Source: Actinidia chinensis (Eukaryota; Streptophyta; Magnoliopsida; Ericales; Actinidiaceae). From it: 17,500 nt of DNA. Positions 8,853-16,330 of this stretch are shown here, piece by piece. Numbering within the stretch: the first letter of the stretch is position 1; every line of letters begins with the position of its first letter. Both the position numbers and the translations under genes were made by a program. A model generated the notes under the pieces. That model was not told where the DNA came from. It saw only the letters and a list, made by a program, of their open reading frames with translations, and searched no databases. The stretch covers positions 12,782,585 through 12,800,084 of the forward strand of contig CM018903.1 of assembly GCA_009663005.1 (NCBI GenBank), in the 5' to 3' direction.

Positions 8853-9720
8853 AAATTCTTATTAAATTTGGAGTTGCGAAAACAAGTAAATTCCTTATTC
8901 CATACAAAAAACAAAATTTTTATTAAATTTGGAGTTGCAAAAAATAATGTCAATCTTATTTAATAATACTAATCAAAAATATTCTTATTAAATTTGGAGA
9001 GGTTGCAAAAAACAAGTTAATTTCTTATTAATACAAAAAAAATTCTTATTAAATTGGAAGTAGTGCAAAATAACAAGTCATTCTTTTTATTTACTAATAA
9101 TAATAAATAAAACTTCTTCTTCCCTTTGGCGTTGCGAAATCAAGTCAATCCGTCTTTACATATTAAAAAAAATATATTTGATTATTGTGGAGGTGCAAAA
9201 TTCAAGTCAATTCTTAGTTAATACAAAAAAATTCCCTATTAAATTTGGCGTTTGCAAAATCAGTCAATACTTATTTTTTAATCTACCACATCTTCTTACT
9301 AAGTTGGAGTAGTTGCAAAAAATAAGTCAATGCCTTATTGAATCAAAAAAAAATTCTATAAATTAGAGTTGAAAAAAAAAAAACAACGCCAACTTCCTGA
9401 TTTAATAATAATAAAAAAAACATTCTTATTAAATTTGGAGTTACGAACTCAAGTAAAATTCCTTATTTAATATAAAACACATATTCTTATTAAATTTGAA
9501 TTTGCGAAATCAAGTTCAATTCCTTATTACTATATAAAAAATATTCCTTATAAATGTGGAGATGTGACAACAAGTCATTCCTTATTACATACCAACCAAA
9601 TATTTCGTTATTACCTTTGGCGTGCGAAATCAAGATAATCATATTTAATGTTTAACAAAAAAAAGAGTTCTTAGTAAAATTTGGAGTTGTAAAATCAAAA
9701 AGTCAATTCCATCTTTAATT
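8853..9720. repeat. Tandem array, about 60-bp unit, roughly 14 copies
   Basis: The unit reads TTCTTATTAAATTTGGAGTT, then GCAAAATCAAGTCAATTCCT, then TATTTAATAC and an A-tract. Starts are near 8857, 8920, 8983, 9043, 9110, 9175, 9233, 9292, 9355, 9422, 9482, 9542, 9601 and 9666. Divergence is moderate and mostly indels. Two displaced copies occur at about 10700-10810. Confidence 0.88.
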
Positions 9721-9774
9721 AAGAATGGTAAAACATTGCTGGAAAAAAAAAATTGGGTACCAAGTAAAACAAGT

Positions 9775-10390
9775 TAAGGTCAATTTTTATCTGCTGCAGT
9801 CAGTATCCATCAAAACTCAAAAACATCAAAGTTGTAGACCTTTTCCTAGCGTTTCCAATTCATCTGAATCATTCCTCCAATCGGAAATTAGATGAGAAAG
9901 TTAGTGCCAAGATACCATACAGATTATTGGATGCTGAAATAAATAAGTAAATAAATCAGTTCTACGTGCAGGAATTTACAGGTCAATTTTACCTTCCTTC
10001 GAGCCTTCAGTCTCATCAAAACTCAAAACATGAATGAAAGTGTAGAACTTTTTTCTTGCCGTCTATAGCATACTTAATTATCTCACTTTTTTTCGGAGAT
10101 CGGCATGAGAGAGTTCTGCCTAGATTACCGTGCAGCTGTGGATGGTTTGGAAAATAAATAAGTGTAAGTGCAGAAGAAAATTTAAGGGTATATATTACCT
10201 TGCTGCATGCAGTATCTATCAAAACTCAAAACATTACAGTTGTAGCTACTTTCTTGGCGTTCCATAGCATATTGAATCATGTCAATCGGAGATAGGATGA
10301 GAAAGTTATCTCAGATTACGATGCCAGATTTATCGAATGTTGAATAAAAAATAAGTATACGTGCAAGACCTTGATTATTTCCCGCAGTGA
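9775..10390. repeat. Tandem array, about 200-bp unit, three copies
   Basis: Copies run at about 9778-9978, 9979-10186 and 10187-10388. Each contains a Pst-like CTGCAGTCAGTATC/CTGCATGCAGTATC start, ATCAAAACTCAAAACAT, AGTTGTAG, TCGGAGATAGGATGAGAAAG, a TAAATAAG run and a CGTGCAGG-like end. No coding frame is shared between the copies. Confidence 0.85.
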
Positions 10391-10539
10391 TTTTTATTGA
10401 AAAGTAGTTTTAAATTGAAATTTTGAACTATTGAAGCAAAAAAAAAGAAGGTAGAATTTTTAACTTAGGAAAAATCCAAAGCGGTTTCTTCTTTTAAGAA
10501 GAACGAAAGCGTTCAATTCCTCCTCAAAGTCACTTCTAT

Positions 10540-10720
10540 CAATTCGGAATTTGTATTCGTAGGAGTTCAATCTACTCAAATTTAAGGTTTAAATTCTTAC
10601 CAAGTTTGAGAGTTCAATTCTTAATCAAACTTCTCAATTAAGAAGTTTAATATTACTCCAAGTTTAAGAGTTCCCTTTACTCAAAATTTTTGACTCAACT
10701 CAATTCTTATTCAAAAAAAA
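10540..10720. repeat. Tandem array, about 30-bp unit
   Basis: Short degenerate units resemble AGTTCAATTCTTACTCAAAT with TTAAG or TTGAG following. Copies are near 10563, 10590, 10613, 10640 and 10670. The copies are strongly diverged. Confidence 0.6.
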
Positions 10721-10810
10721 TCCTATTAAATTTAGAATTGTAAAAGTCAAGTCAATTCTTTATTTATAGGGAATTATAAAAAATGTTATTCCTTATTAAA
10801 TTTGGAGATC
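10700..10810. repeat. Displaced copies of the 60-bp repeat family
   Basis: The phrases CCTATTAAATTTAGAATTG (about 10723), GTCAAGTCAATTCTTTATTT (about 10747) and TCCTTATTAAATTTGGAGAT (about 10789) match the unit of the 8853-9720 array. They are separated from it by the 200-bp and 30-bp families. Confidence 0.65.
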
Positions 10811-10944
10811 CCACTTCCACCTTAGGAAAAGGCTTTCATCAAATTTAAGCCAAAAGTCAGTGACAAAGAACATAAAAAAAAAAAAAATACGGATGTAAAA
10901 TTTTGAATCTAAATTTCGGAGACCGCTCACTTTACCAACTAACG

Positions 10945-10964
10945 CCCCAATTTTTTTTTTGGGG
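10945..10964. other. Inverted repeat next to the polypurine tract
   Basis: CCCCAA (10945-10950) is complementary to TTGGGG (10959-10964) around a T-tract. It could form a short hairpin, but the T-tract makes the match partly trivial. Confidence 0.4.
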
Positions 10965-10980
10965 TACGTGTAACCAGTTC

Positions 10981-10990
10981 GAAGGGGCAT
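10981..10990 (+). promoter_or_regulatory. Polypurine tract (plus-strand priming site)
   Basis: The purine run GAAGGGG directly precedes the LTR start TGTAGACAGC. In LTR retrotransposons this RNase H-resistant tract primes second-strand DNA synthesis. Its position fixes the 3' LTR boundary. Confidence 0.7.
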
Positions 10991-11005
10991 TTGTAGACAG
11001 CAAAA

Positions 11006-11027
11006 TTGGCAATCAAAAAATTGCCAA
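11006..11027. other. Perfect hairpin near the LTR left end
   Basis: TTGGCAAT (11006-11013) and ATTGCCAA (11020-11027) are exact reverse complements with a 6-base CAAAAA loop. It lies 14 bases inside the LTR terminus. Confidence 0.7.
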
Positions 11028-11174
11028 GGGTCTTACGGAAGTCACATATTATGACTAAGCTCAAATATTGCCAAGTGTCAAAGTCGTAGGGGACAAAGAC
11101 GAATAAAATACCGCCATATCAATGTAAGTCTCAAATGACACGTTTTAAGCCACTAAAAATGTGCCATTGTCCAA

Positions 11175-11455
11175 ATAAATAAGAGATAATTATTATTGAG
11201 CATTATCTCTTCAAATTGAATAAGAGATACTTATATTTAAATTGATTATATCTCTTCCAATTAATACGAGATAATTATATTGATTACTTATCTCTCACAT
11301 TGAATAGAAGATAATTAGATTTTAAAATGATTATTATCTCTTCAAAGTAAATAAAGAGAGTAAGGAGAATTTGAGTATTATCTCTCAAAATCAAAAAGAT
11401 AATTGTACATAATTATTATCTCTTAATAAATATCTTTAAAATAAAATAAGAAGAT
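11175..11455. repeat. Tandem inverted-repeat units in LTR U3 (about 40-46 bp, six copies)
   Basis: Each unit has the form AAGAGATAATTAT, a short AT spacer, then ATTATCTCTTCAAATTGAAT. The two halves are complementary, so every unit can form a hairpin. Units begin near 11178, 11218, 11263, 11303, 11349 and 11392. The half-sites are more conserved than the spacers. Confidence 0.75.
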
Positions 11456-11480
11456 AATTATGATCACGACCGTCTCACGC

Positions 11481-11516
11481 TTATAAGACATTCACGCCCT
11501 CAACTAATAATAGGGG
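11481..11516 (+). promoter_or_regulatory. Candidate LTR core promoter
   Basis: Two TATA-like sequences lie here, TTATAAGA at 11481-11488 and TAATAATAGGGG at about 11505-11516. The second is followed by GTGAGCAGCC. Transcription of the next element round would start a few tens of bases downstream. Which of the two serves cannot be decided. Confidence 0.4.
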
Positions 11517-11836
11517 TGAGCAGCCTTCAAAAGAAAAGAGACAAAGAAGACAAGCTTGAGAGAGAGCTTGAAGATCAAACATCAAAACTCTGGAAGATAT
11601 TTCTCATTCACTCATTTTTTAGCACAAGTCGGAGAAGAACCGGGTGTATTCGAGATCAGCATCAAGCCATCGCAGTACAACGTTCTAGAAGAGCAAGAAT
11701 CAGAGGAATTAATTTTTTTGGTTAGAACTTTTTTCAGGAGATTGTAATCCGACGTATTCAAAAGCAATTAAAAGTTTAATTTGCCACTACCGATTTTCTG
11801 TCCTTATTATTTTAGACAAGAAAGTTGGGGTGTACA

Positions 11837-12125
11837 ATAACATCTATAATAAGGACCACAAAATTATACATAAAACTAATACGAGTTATAATCAAACCAA
11901 TATTTGTGTGAATCCCATTTAATAATTACTTATTTAACGTGACTTCTTTATGATTTAAGTCCCACTATTCATAATCAACTAATAAAATTCATAAAAACTA
12001 ATTTTTAAGTAGTGAATAATATGACAAGTATATTCTATAAAATTGCCAATTCATTCTTAACATAAAAGTAAAACATTTTGCTCAAATATTAAAAAATGTT
12101 CAAAAGACTAAAGTGGAAATTGAAT
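11837..12125. other. AT-rich spacer, no gene seen
   Basis: This is about 290 bp of plain AT-rich DNA between the LTR and the MITE. No open frame or repeat of note was found, and it lacks the arrays seen in the retrotransposon. Confidence 0.6.
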
Positions 12126-12133
12126 GGTGGAAC

Positions 12134-12590
12134 TAGTTATTAAAAACCGGAATCGCAACGGACGGTTCAACCGGGACACCGGGCATAAATCGGCTTCGGG
12201 ACAACTATTTTACTGGAAAAGCAAGCGCAACCGGTTGAACCGGCCGCTTTTTTCTCGCCCAAGCGGTTTTTTAACGGTTGAACCAGCCGATTTTTTTTTA
12301 AAGAAAAATTTAAAATTTAATTTTACAGTTTGACTCCAAAAAATTTGAATTAAAGTTTTAATTTACAGTTTGACCCACTTGAAATTTGAATTTTATTTTT
12401 TTTATAATCGTTTTTTACTATAATTAATTTTGTGACTATGAATGGGTATAAAAAAAATATTTGTTTTATTATTATAATAAAAATAAATTTTATTATTTAT
12501 AATTAGAATTCGGTTCGCCCCGTTGGTAGAATATGACGTTGAACCGGGTGCTTTGACGGTTAAATATCCGGTTCGGTTCTGATAACTATG
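12134..12590. mobile_element. hAT-like MITE with CCGGTT-rich ends (about 457 bp)
   Basis: The left end TAGTTATTAAAAACCGGAA and the reverse complement of the right end, CATAGTTATCAGAACCGAAC, form an imperfect terminal inverted repeat. Both ends carry GGTTCAACCGG/GGTTGAACCGG motifs (for example 12163-12175, 12229-12245, 12538-12549). The flanks GGTGGAAC (12126-12133) and GGTGGACC (12591-12598) are an 8-bp near-duplication with one mismatch, the length typical of hAT. The interior is AT-rich with a doubled ACAGTTTGAC phrase (about 12326 and 12364) and no protein. The element ends where sequence with host promoter character begins. Confidence 0.7.
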
Positions 12591-12598
12591 GGTGGACC

Positions 12599-12894
12599 TG
12601 CAACATCAGGGCAGAATTGCACACGTGGACAGGGGCGGTTTAGGCAAACAATTTTCACTAACCGTGTACAAAGACGGGTTCACTTTTCAGCTCCGAATAG
12701 TCCGCCCCCCATTACATATCCCCACAAAGCCAACACATTCTTTTCAAAACAGCACTTGGAAAAAACGTAAACAATATTTTTCCCTAAATTACCAGACTAT
12801 CTCTCCTCCTCCCTCCTTCCGCTCAATTCAAGCATAGCCAGCGGCTCCATCAACACCCAAAAGAGATCTGCGAGGAGATCTTGAAGCGAAAGAT
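12599..12894 (+). promoter_or_regulatory. Promoter-like region upstream of first leader copy
   Basis: After the MITE the composition changes to mixed GC/AT with a G-box. A pyrimidine-rich patch (ATCTCTCCTCCTCCCTCCTT, about 12799-12818), as found near many plant transcription starts, is followed by CAATTCAAGCATAGCC. No clear TATA box is visible. The two overlapping open frames at 12588-12837 contain no recognisable domain and are probably chance frames. Confidence 0.35.
12622..12627. promoter_or_regulatory. G-box (CACGTG) upstream of candidate host gene
   Basis: ACACGTGGAC is a classical plant G-box/ABRE core, bound by bZIP and bHLH factors in plants. It lies about 280 bp upstream of the first leader-like block. 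Confidence 0.4.
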
Positions 12895-13048
12895 AGCGGC
12901 AAGATTCGGAGCAGATCGCAAATCGCCACTCTCTCTCTTATTCATTTGCCGGAAATTCGCCCAGTAGGTGCAAATCTCGATTCGACGTTGTGTTGATCGC
13001 GGGCCTGCCAGCGGCAGTTCACGTTATCTCAAAAACGCGCGAAGAACG

Positions 13049-13400
13049 GTAACACAAAAAACCTCGATGTGTAGAACTTTAATCAAATATTTCTTTTATG
13101 AGTGGCTGAGGGCTTTGCTATTTGCTGATTCTCATTGTGCGTTCCATTTCCGTAGCGTTTTGTTAACTGAATCTTAGTTTGTATGAATATTTTTTTTTGT
13201 ATGCATGTGGTTTTGATTTAGTAATTCTTGAGTTTCTTCGCGCCGGGTGTGTTTGATCTTTGAAAGATTTGTGTCCGTTTTACACTTTCAGTTGCTCCGT
13301 TCTTCTGCTATTGCCTACGATATTGCTGGTGCGTCAGTTTTCGAATTCTGAGTTTCTTGAGGACTTAGGGCTTTTCGATCTTTGATGATTGTATTTGCAG
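13049..13400 (+). other. Candidate 5'-leader intron in copy A
   Basis: The donor AACG|GTAACA and the acceptor TTTGCAG|AGGAGA are both matched at the equivalent places in copy B. The interior is T-rich as in plant introns. It contains three degenerate copies of a roughly 120-bp unit. The flanking sequence has no shared reading frame between the copies, which suggests untranslated leader. Confidence 0.45.
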
Positions 13401-13577
13401 AGGAGATGTGGATTTAATTGTCGCTAAGGAAAGGGGAAGTTCTCGCCTGGGAGGCCTCTTCGGATCAGTACCCACTTGAAAGAATGCCCCAAACAGGTCC
13501 CTTCAAAGTGCAAAATCAGAAAGTGAAATTTTTCCAAGCAAAACAAAAACCGCCACTAATGGAAAAAAGTCGACCTT

Positions 13578-13620
13578 CACGTGGGTGGCACTGCAAAATC
13601 AGGCGGCACATGACCACGTG
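13578..13620. promoter_or_regulatory. Two G-boxes, copy A
   Basis: CACGTG occurs at 13578-13583 (in CACGTGGGTGG) and at 13615-13620 (in GACCACGTGAT). They lie 160-200 bp upstream of a TATA box. The first is conserved in copy B, the second is not. Confidence 0.5.
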
Positions 13621-13776
13621 ATAAAAGGCAGTAGTTAAGTTATGCTTGACAGAGCGAAATATTGTTACCAACGGCCTTTCCTTTGCTGAGAAAGAAGTTT
13701 TCTAGACTTTTTCACTCCCCCACAAACGGTATCGTTACCGCCAACAAAAATTCGTTAATCACCGTTCGCCACGTAA

Positions 13777-13783
13777 TATAAAT
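13777..13783 (+). promoter_or_regulatory. TATA box of copy A
   Basis: TATAAAT sits in AATATAAATCTCAGCC. It is followed by leader-like sequence and a CT-repeat. At the equivalent place copy B reads CATAACATCATCTC, without a TATA box. Inference: transcription could start at about 13810. Confidence 0.5.
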
Positions 13784-13869
13784 CTCAGCCATGTGCGTGC
13801 AAAAAACTAAGGTCGACGGAAGCTCGATTCACTTCTTCTCAAAGCCATGCCACCGCCTTGCTCTTAAAA

Positions 13870-13889
13870 CTCTCTCTCTCTCTCTCTTC
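13870..13889. repeat. CT dinucleotide microsatellite
   Basis: About ten CT units run directly downstream of the TATA box. CT-runs are common in plant 5' leaders, and this one fits such a place. Confidence 0.85.
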
Positions 13890-14340
13890 TGTGTAGCGTT
13901 GCAATCCACAATACCGCCCATTGCGTTGGCTTAACCCCCTTCTTACCCCCTGTCTTAACCTGTACGCTCATTCCCCCGTGGAAGAATGGGGCTTTCATGG
14001 ATCTATTTGCTTAATCTTAATATGTAGGTAAATATTCTATCTAGTGTCAATCTCGGTTTTTGTCTACTCTCTCGTCAATCTCGGTGTTTACTTTATCTTA
14101 TTTAATTGGATTAAAAACAATTCTTGGATAATTACTTTATTTTTTCAAAGATTTCTTGCAAGATTCGGTTAAGTTCCGTTTGGGATTGCTAGAAAACAGG
14201 GGTTTTCCGTAAACAGGGAGTTCATGAATCTTGGGGTTTCTTTAGAAGTAATTTTGTTTCTCTTTTTTTCATTTGGATTGTTTGGCAACAAAAGAGTTAT
14301 GTTCAGTTCTCGCTTAGACCCAGGGTTTTAACAAAAAGAC

Positions 14341-14734
14341 ATTTTTATGTGAGTTGCTTTTAAAGCCGTTTATGATCTAAAATTTCATCAGTGCATTCAT
14401 TCGATTTTCTCTCTTTCTTTGGTGAGTGTGTATTCTATCTATGATAGTATCTAAGTATTCTAAGTGTACTGTTGTAGTACTCTGATTAGACGTTAGAGGC
14501 CAAGCGATAGGCAGTACACTCCCTGAATATTCATTGTCAACATCAGAAATCAATTGGAATTTCAACATTATATGTCTTTGAATTATTTTTCATTCCTGCA
14601 TTGCACAGAAATAAAATAATGTGTTGAATTCATTCATTATTTCGGAAATAAAATTATTTTTCAGCGATAAGGTCCTCTTTAAATGTGTAATTTCACTTGA
14701 AGAACAATGCAAGAGAAGAAACTAGAGAATGCAG
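14341..14734. other. Spacer between the duplicated blocks, no gene seen
   Basis: This is intron-like AT-rich sequence. Possible acceptor sites are TTGCACAG (about 14602-14609) and TTTTTCAG (about 14658-14665). After the second one, ATGs at 14707 and 14729 open short frames of 19 and 49 codons that run into copy B. Copy A has no equivalent frame, so I do not call them genes. Confidence 0.4.
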
Positions 14735-14877
14735 TTGAGGAGGATTGGAGCAGAGTGCGCTCTTAATCTCCTCGACAAAAACTCTCAAGATCTCATTGCA
14801 AATTCGGCAGCAGTTGGAAATCCTGGTTCAAGGCTGCCAAGCGCGCAGTTCACGTTATCTCGACCTTGCGAAGGACG

Positions 14878-15287
14878 GTGAAACAAAGCCTCGATTGTTT
14901 AATTTTAATCGAATCTTTATTTCTTCTAAATTGCAAAATTATTTTGATTTATGTGTTTGTGGTTTTGAGCTTTGGTAATTCTTGAACCCCTTCATGGCCG
15001 AGGGCTTTGATCTTTGATGATTATAATTTGTGCGTTTTCAATTTTAGTCGAGTTTTGTTAACTGGATCTTTAATTCGGTGTGGTTTTTGATTTTTAGTAA
15101 TTCTTGAGTTTCTTGGTGGGCCGACCGAGGGGGTTGATCTTTGATTGATGACTTGTGTCAGGTTGTTTTTTAAAATTTTAGTTGAGTCCGTTATTATTCT
15201 ATGCCTACGATATTGATGTTGAGTTTCGTAATTCTCGAGTTTCTTGAGGACTTAGGGTTTGATGTTTGATGATTTGTGTGTTTGCAG
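14878..15287 (+). other. Candidate 5'-leader intron in copy B
   Basis: The donor GACG|GTGAAA and the acceptor TTTGCAG|AGGAGA match the pair in copy A. The interior carries three copies of a unit around TAATTCTTGAGTTTCTT at about 14976, 15098 and 15229, spaced 122 and 131 bp. Each copy is followed by a GAGGG...TTGATCTTTGATGA-like phrase. Confidence 0.45.
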
Positions 15288-15452
15288 AGGAGATTGTGGA
15301 TTTAATTGTAGATAGGGAGCAGTTCCAGCACTGGTGAGGCATCTTTAGGGTTCGCCACCCTTTGAGAGAAGGCCAAAGCAGTTCCCTGAAATTGAAATCA
15401 GAAAATGAAATTTTTCCAAGAAAATAAAAAACCCACTACGGACAATTGGAAT

Positions 15453-15458
15453 CACGTG
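15453..15458. promoter_or_regulatory. G-box (CACGTG), copy B
   Basis: It lies in AATCACGTGGGTGG, equivalent to 13578-13583 in copy A. It is one of the best preserved short stretches of the duplication. Confidence 0.45.
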
Positions 15459-15544
15459 GGTGGAAGTGCAAAATCAGGCACCCAAATTCCCCAATTACCG
15501 TTCGCCACATAACATCATCTCTTCAGCCGAATCATGTTTTGTCA

Positions 15545-16095
15545 GTTTTCGCGCTCAGAAAACAGGGTTTAACGAAAAAGATGGATTTCTTGAATCTTAG
15601 TGTTTTTTCTTTAGAGTAATTTTGTTTCTCTTTTTTCATTTATTTTCTCGGCAACCAAACAAAGTTAGTGTTCAGTTTGATTGCTCAGAAACACACTTCC
15701 TCTCTCTTTTCAATCTTTCACTTATTTTCTTCTTCTTTAATTTTACTTTATTCAGTTTGGTTTCTCAGAATACACTGTTTTACGAAGCGATGCGAGTTCT
15801 TGATTATTGGGTTTTTTCTTGCGTCTTTGTTTTACTTTAACTCCTCTTTGGCTCTTTCATTGATCATTCTCGAGCAACCGAGTTTTGGGAAAAGAAACAA
15901 GTTTTCTTGAATCCTGCTATTTTTCTTTATTATTTTTTTTTTAAAAAATAACTTCATTGATTTTCTTATCACCCAAACAGAATGAGGTTCAGACTGTCCA
16001 GTTTGGTTGCTCAGGAAAAGATGTGAGTTTTTGAATCTTGGGTTGTTTTTACTTTTCCTTCATTGATTTTCTCGCAACCAAATAGAGGGTAACGA
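15545..16095. repeat. Degenerate tandem repeat of intron-like sequence, about 110-125 bp
   Basis: The unit has the form GTTTGGTTGCTCAGAAAA, then CTTGAATCTTGGGTTTT, a T-rich run, then TTCATTGATTTTCTCGCAAC and CAAACAGAG. Copies begin near 15549, 15680 (short), 15756, 15885 and 15999; a further copy is in block A at about 14177-14300. T-rich open frames at 15622-15910 with many Phe, Leu and Ser are products of this composition. Confidence 0.65.
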
Positions 16096-16330
16096 TTCTT
16101 CTGATATCTTGAGAAAATCTTGGAAAACAAGGAATTTGAATATGAAGACATGGGTTTGTGTAAACCTGGTGTCACACAGCATTGTCCCACTAGGGGCAAA
16201 CTTTGAATATGCAAAACACGGGTTTTGTTCTTGAATCTTTGTTGTGTACACGTTTTATATTTGATATTGCTTTGCTCTTCAAATACTAAATTATTTGTAT
16301 TTGTGTTTCATATGTTTTTCAATTTAACAG
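16096..16330. other. Intron-like sequence, no gene seen
   Basis: T-rich unique sequence ends in TTTTTCAATTTAACAG, a good plant acceptor site at 16329-16330. The minus-strand frames at 16011-16251 show no recognisable protein feature. Confidence 0.4.

Larger units (their letters stand above)
630..11836 (+). mobile_element. Degenerate Tat/Ogre-type Ty3/gypsy LTR retrotransposon (5' end not in window)
   Basis: Fragments follow each other on the + strand in the order expected for Ty3/gypsy: protease, reverse transcriptase, RNase H, integrase, polypurine tract, LTR. A second RNase H-like segment between RNase H and integrase, a very long pol and a long repeat-filled 3' untranslated region are the known signature of the Tat/Ogre lineage. 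The 3' LTR is 10992-11836. No matching 5' LTR or primer-binding site is visible, so the element either continues upstream of the window or is truncated; the start given is the first recognisable coding segment. Frames break every few dozen codons, so this copy is not autonomous. A hAT-like element is nested in the protease. Confidence 0.85.
10992..11836 (+). repeat. 3' LTR of the Tat-type retrotransposon (TG...CA, about 845 bp)
   Basis: It begins TGTAGACAGC just after the polypurine tract and is taken to end at GGGGTGTACA (TG...CA boundaries), beyond which composition becomes plain AT-rich. U3 carries an array of GAGATAAT/ATTATCTC inverted repeats (11175-11455). A TATA-like region at 11481-11516 is followed by AGGGGTGAGCAGCC, a phrase I associate with the start of transcription in this lineage. 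U5-like sequence (GGAGATTGTAATCC, then CAATTAAAAGTTTAAT) precedes the end. The right edge is inferred without a 5' LTR to compare and is less certain than the left edge. The two open frames at 11516-11747 lie in the R/U5 region and are not genes. Confidence 0.72.
12895..14340 (+). repeat. Duplicated 5' leader/promoter block, copy A
   Basis: The block shares a long series of phrases in the same order and orientation with copy B (14735-15690). These include GGAGCAGA (12909), GCAGTTCACGTTATCTC (13014), GCCTACGATATTG (13313), CTTGAGGACTTAGGG (13357), TTTGCAGAGGAGAT (13394), GAAATTTTTCCAAG (13526), CACGTGGGTGG (13578), ACCGTTCGCCAC (13761) and TAATTTTGTTTCTCTTTTTT (about 14250). The offset to copy B falls from about 1840-1890 to 1370 because copy A has extra sequence at about 13590-13740 and 13800-14160. 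It probably holds a leader exon, leader intron and downstream promoter of a plant gene. Confidence 0.8.
14735..15690 (+). repeat. Duplicated 5' leader/promoter block, copy B
   Basis: Second copy of the block described at 12895-14340. It is shorter because it lacks the CT-repeat/TATA segment. It retains GCAGTTCACGTTATCTC (14845), GCCTACGATATTG (about 15202), TTTGCAGAGGAGAT (15281), GAAATTTTTCCAAG (about 15407), CACGTGGGTGG (15453) and ACCGTTCGCCAC (15497). The diverged state shows an old duplication and not an assembly artefact of identical copies. Confidence 0.8.

Noticed and set aside
7328..9000. Minus-strand frames with many Phe and Lys (for example 7764-7979 and 8762-8953)
   Set aside because: Translations of A- and T-tracts in the tandem arrays.
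7420..10390. CRISPR-like regular repeats
   Set aside because: Units are contiguous, diverged and without unique spacers of constant size, and the genome is clearly plant. They are tandem satellites.
10016..10990. Minus-strand frames at 10016-10222 and 10796-10990
   Set aside because: The first is one unit of the 200-bp array and is not open in the other units. The second lies in the non-coding stretch before the polypurine tract.
12588..12837. Two overlapping + strand frames after the MITE
   Set aside because: No domain, overlapping in different frames, and located in promoter-like sequence.
14729..14878. A 49-codon frame (MQLRRIGAECALNLLDK and onward) at the start of copy B
   Set aside because: It looks protein-like, but the equivalent part of copy A keeps no matching frame and I recognise no family. 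Most likely leader sequence.
15622..15910. Hydrophobic Phe/Leu/Ser-rich frames that could suggest membrane proteins
   Set aside because: T-rich intron-like repeat sequence gives such frames by composition; there is no conservation between the repeat units.
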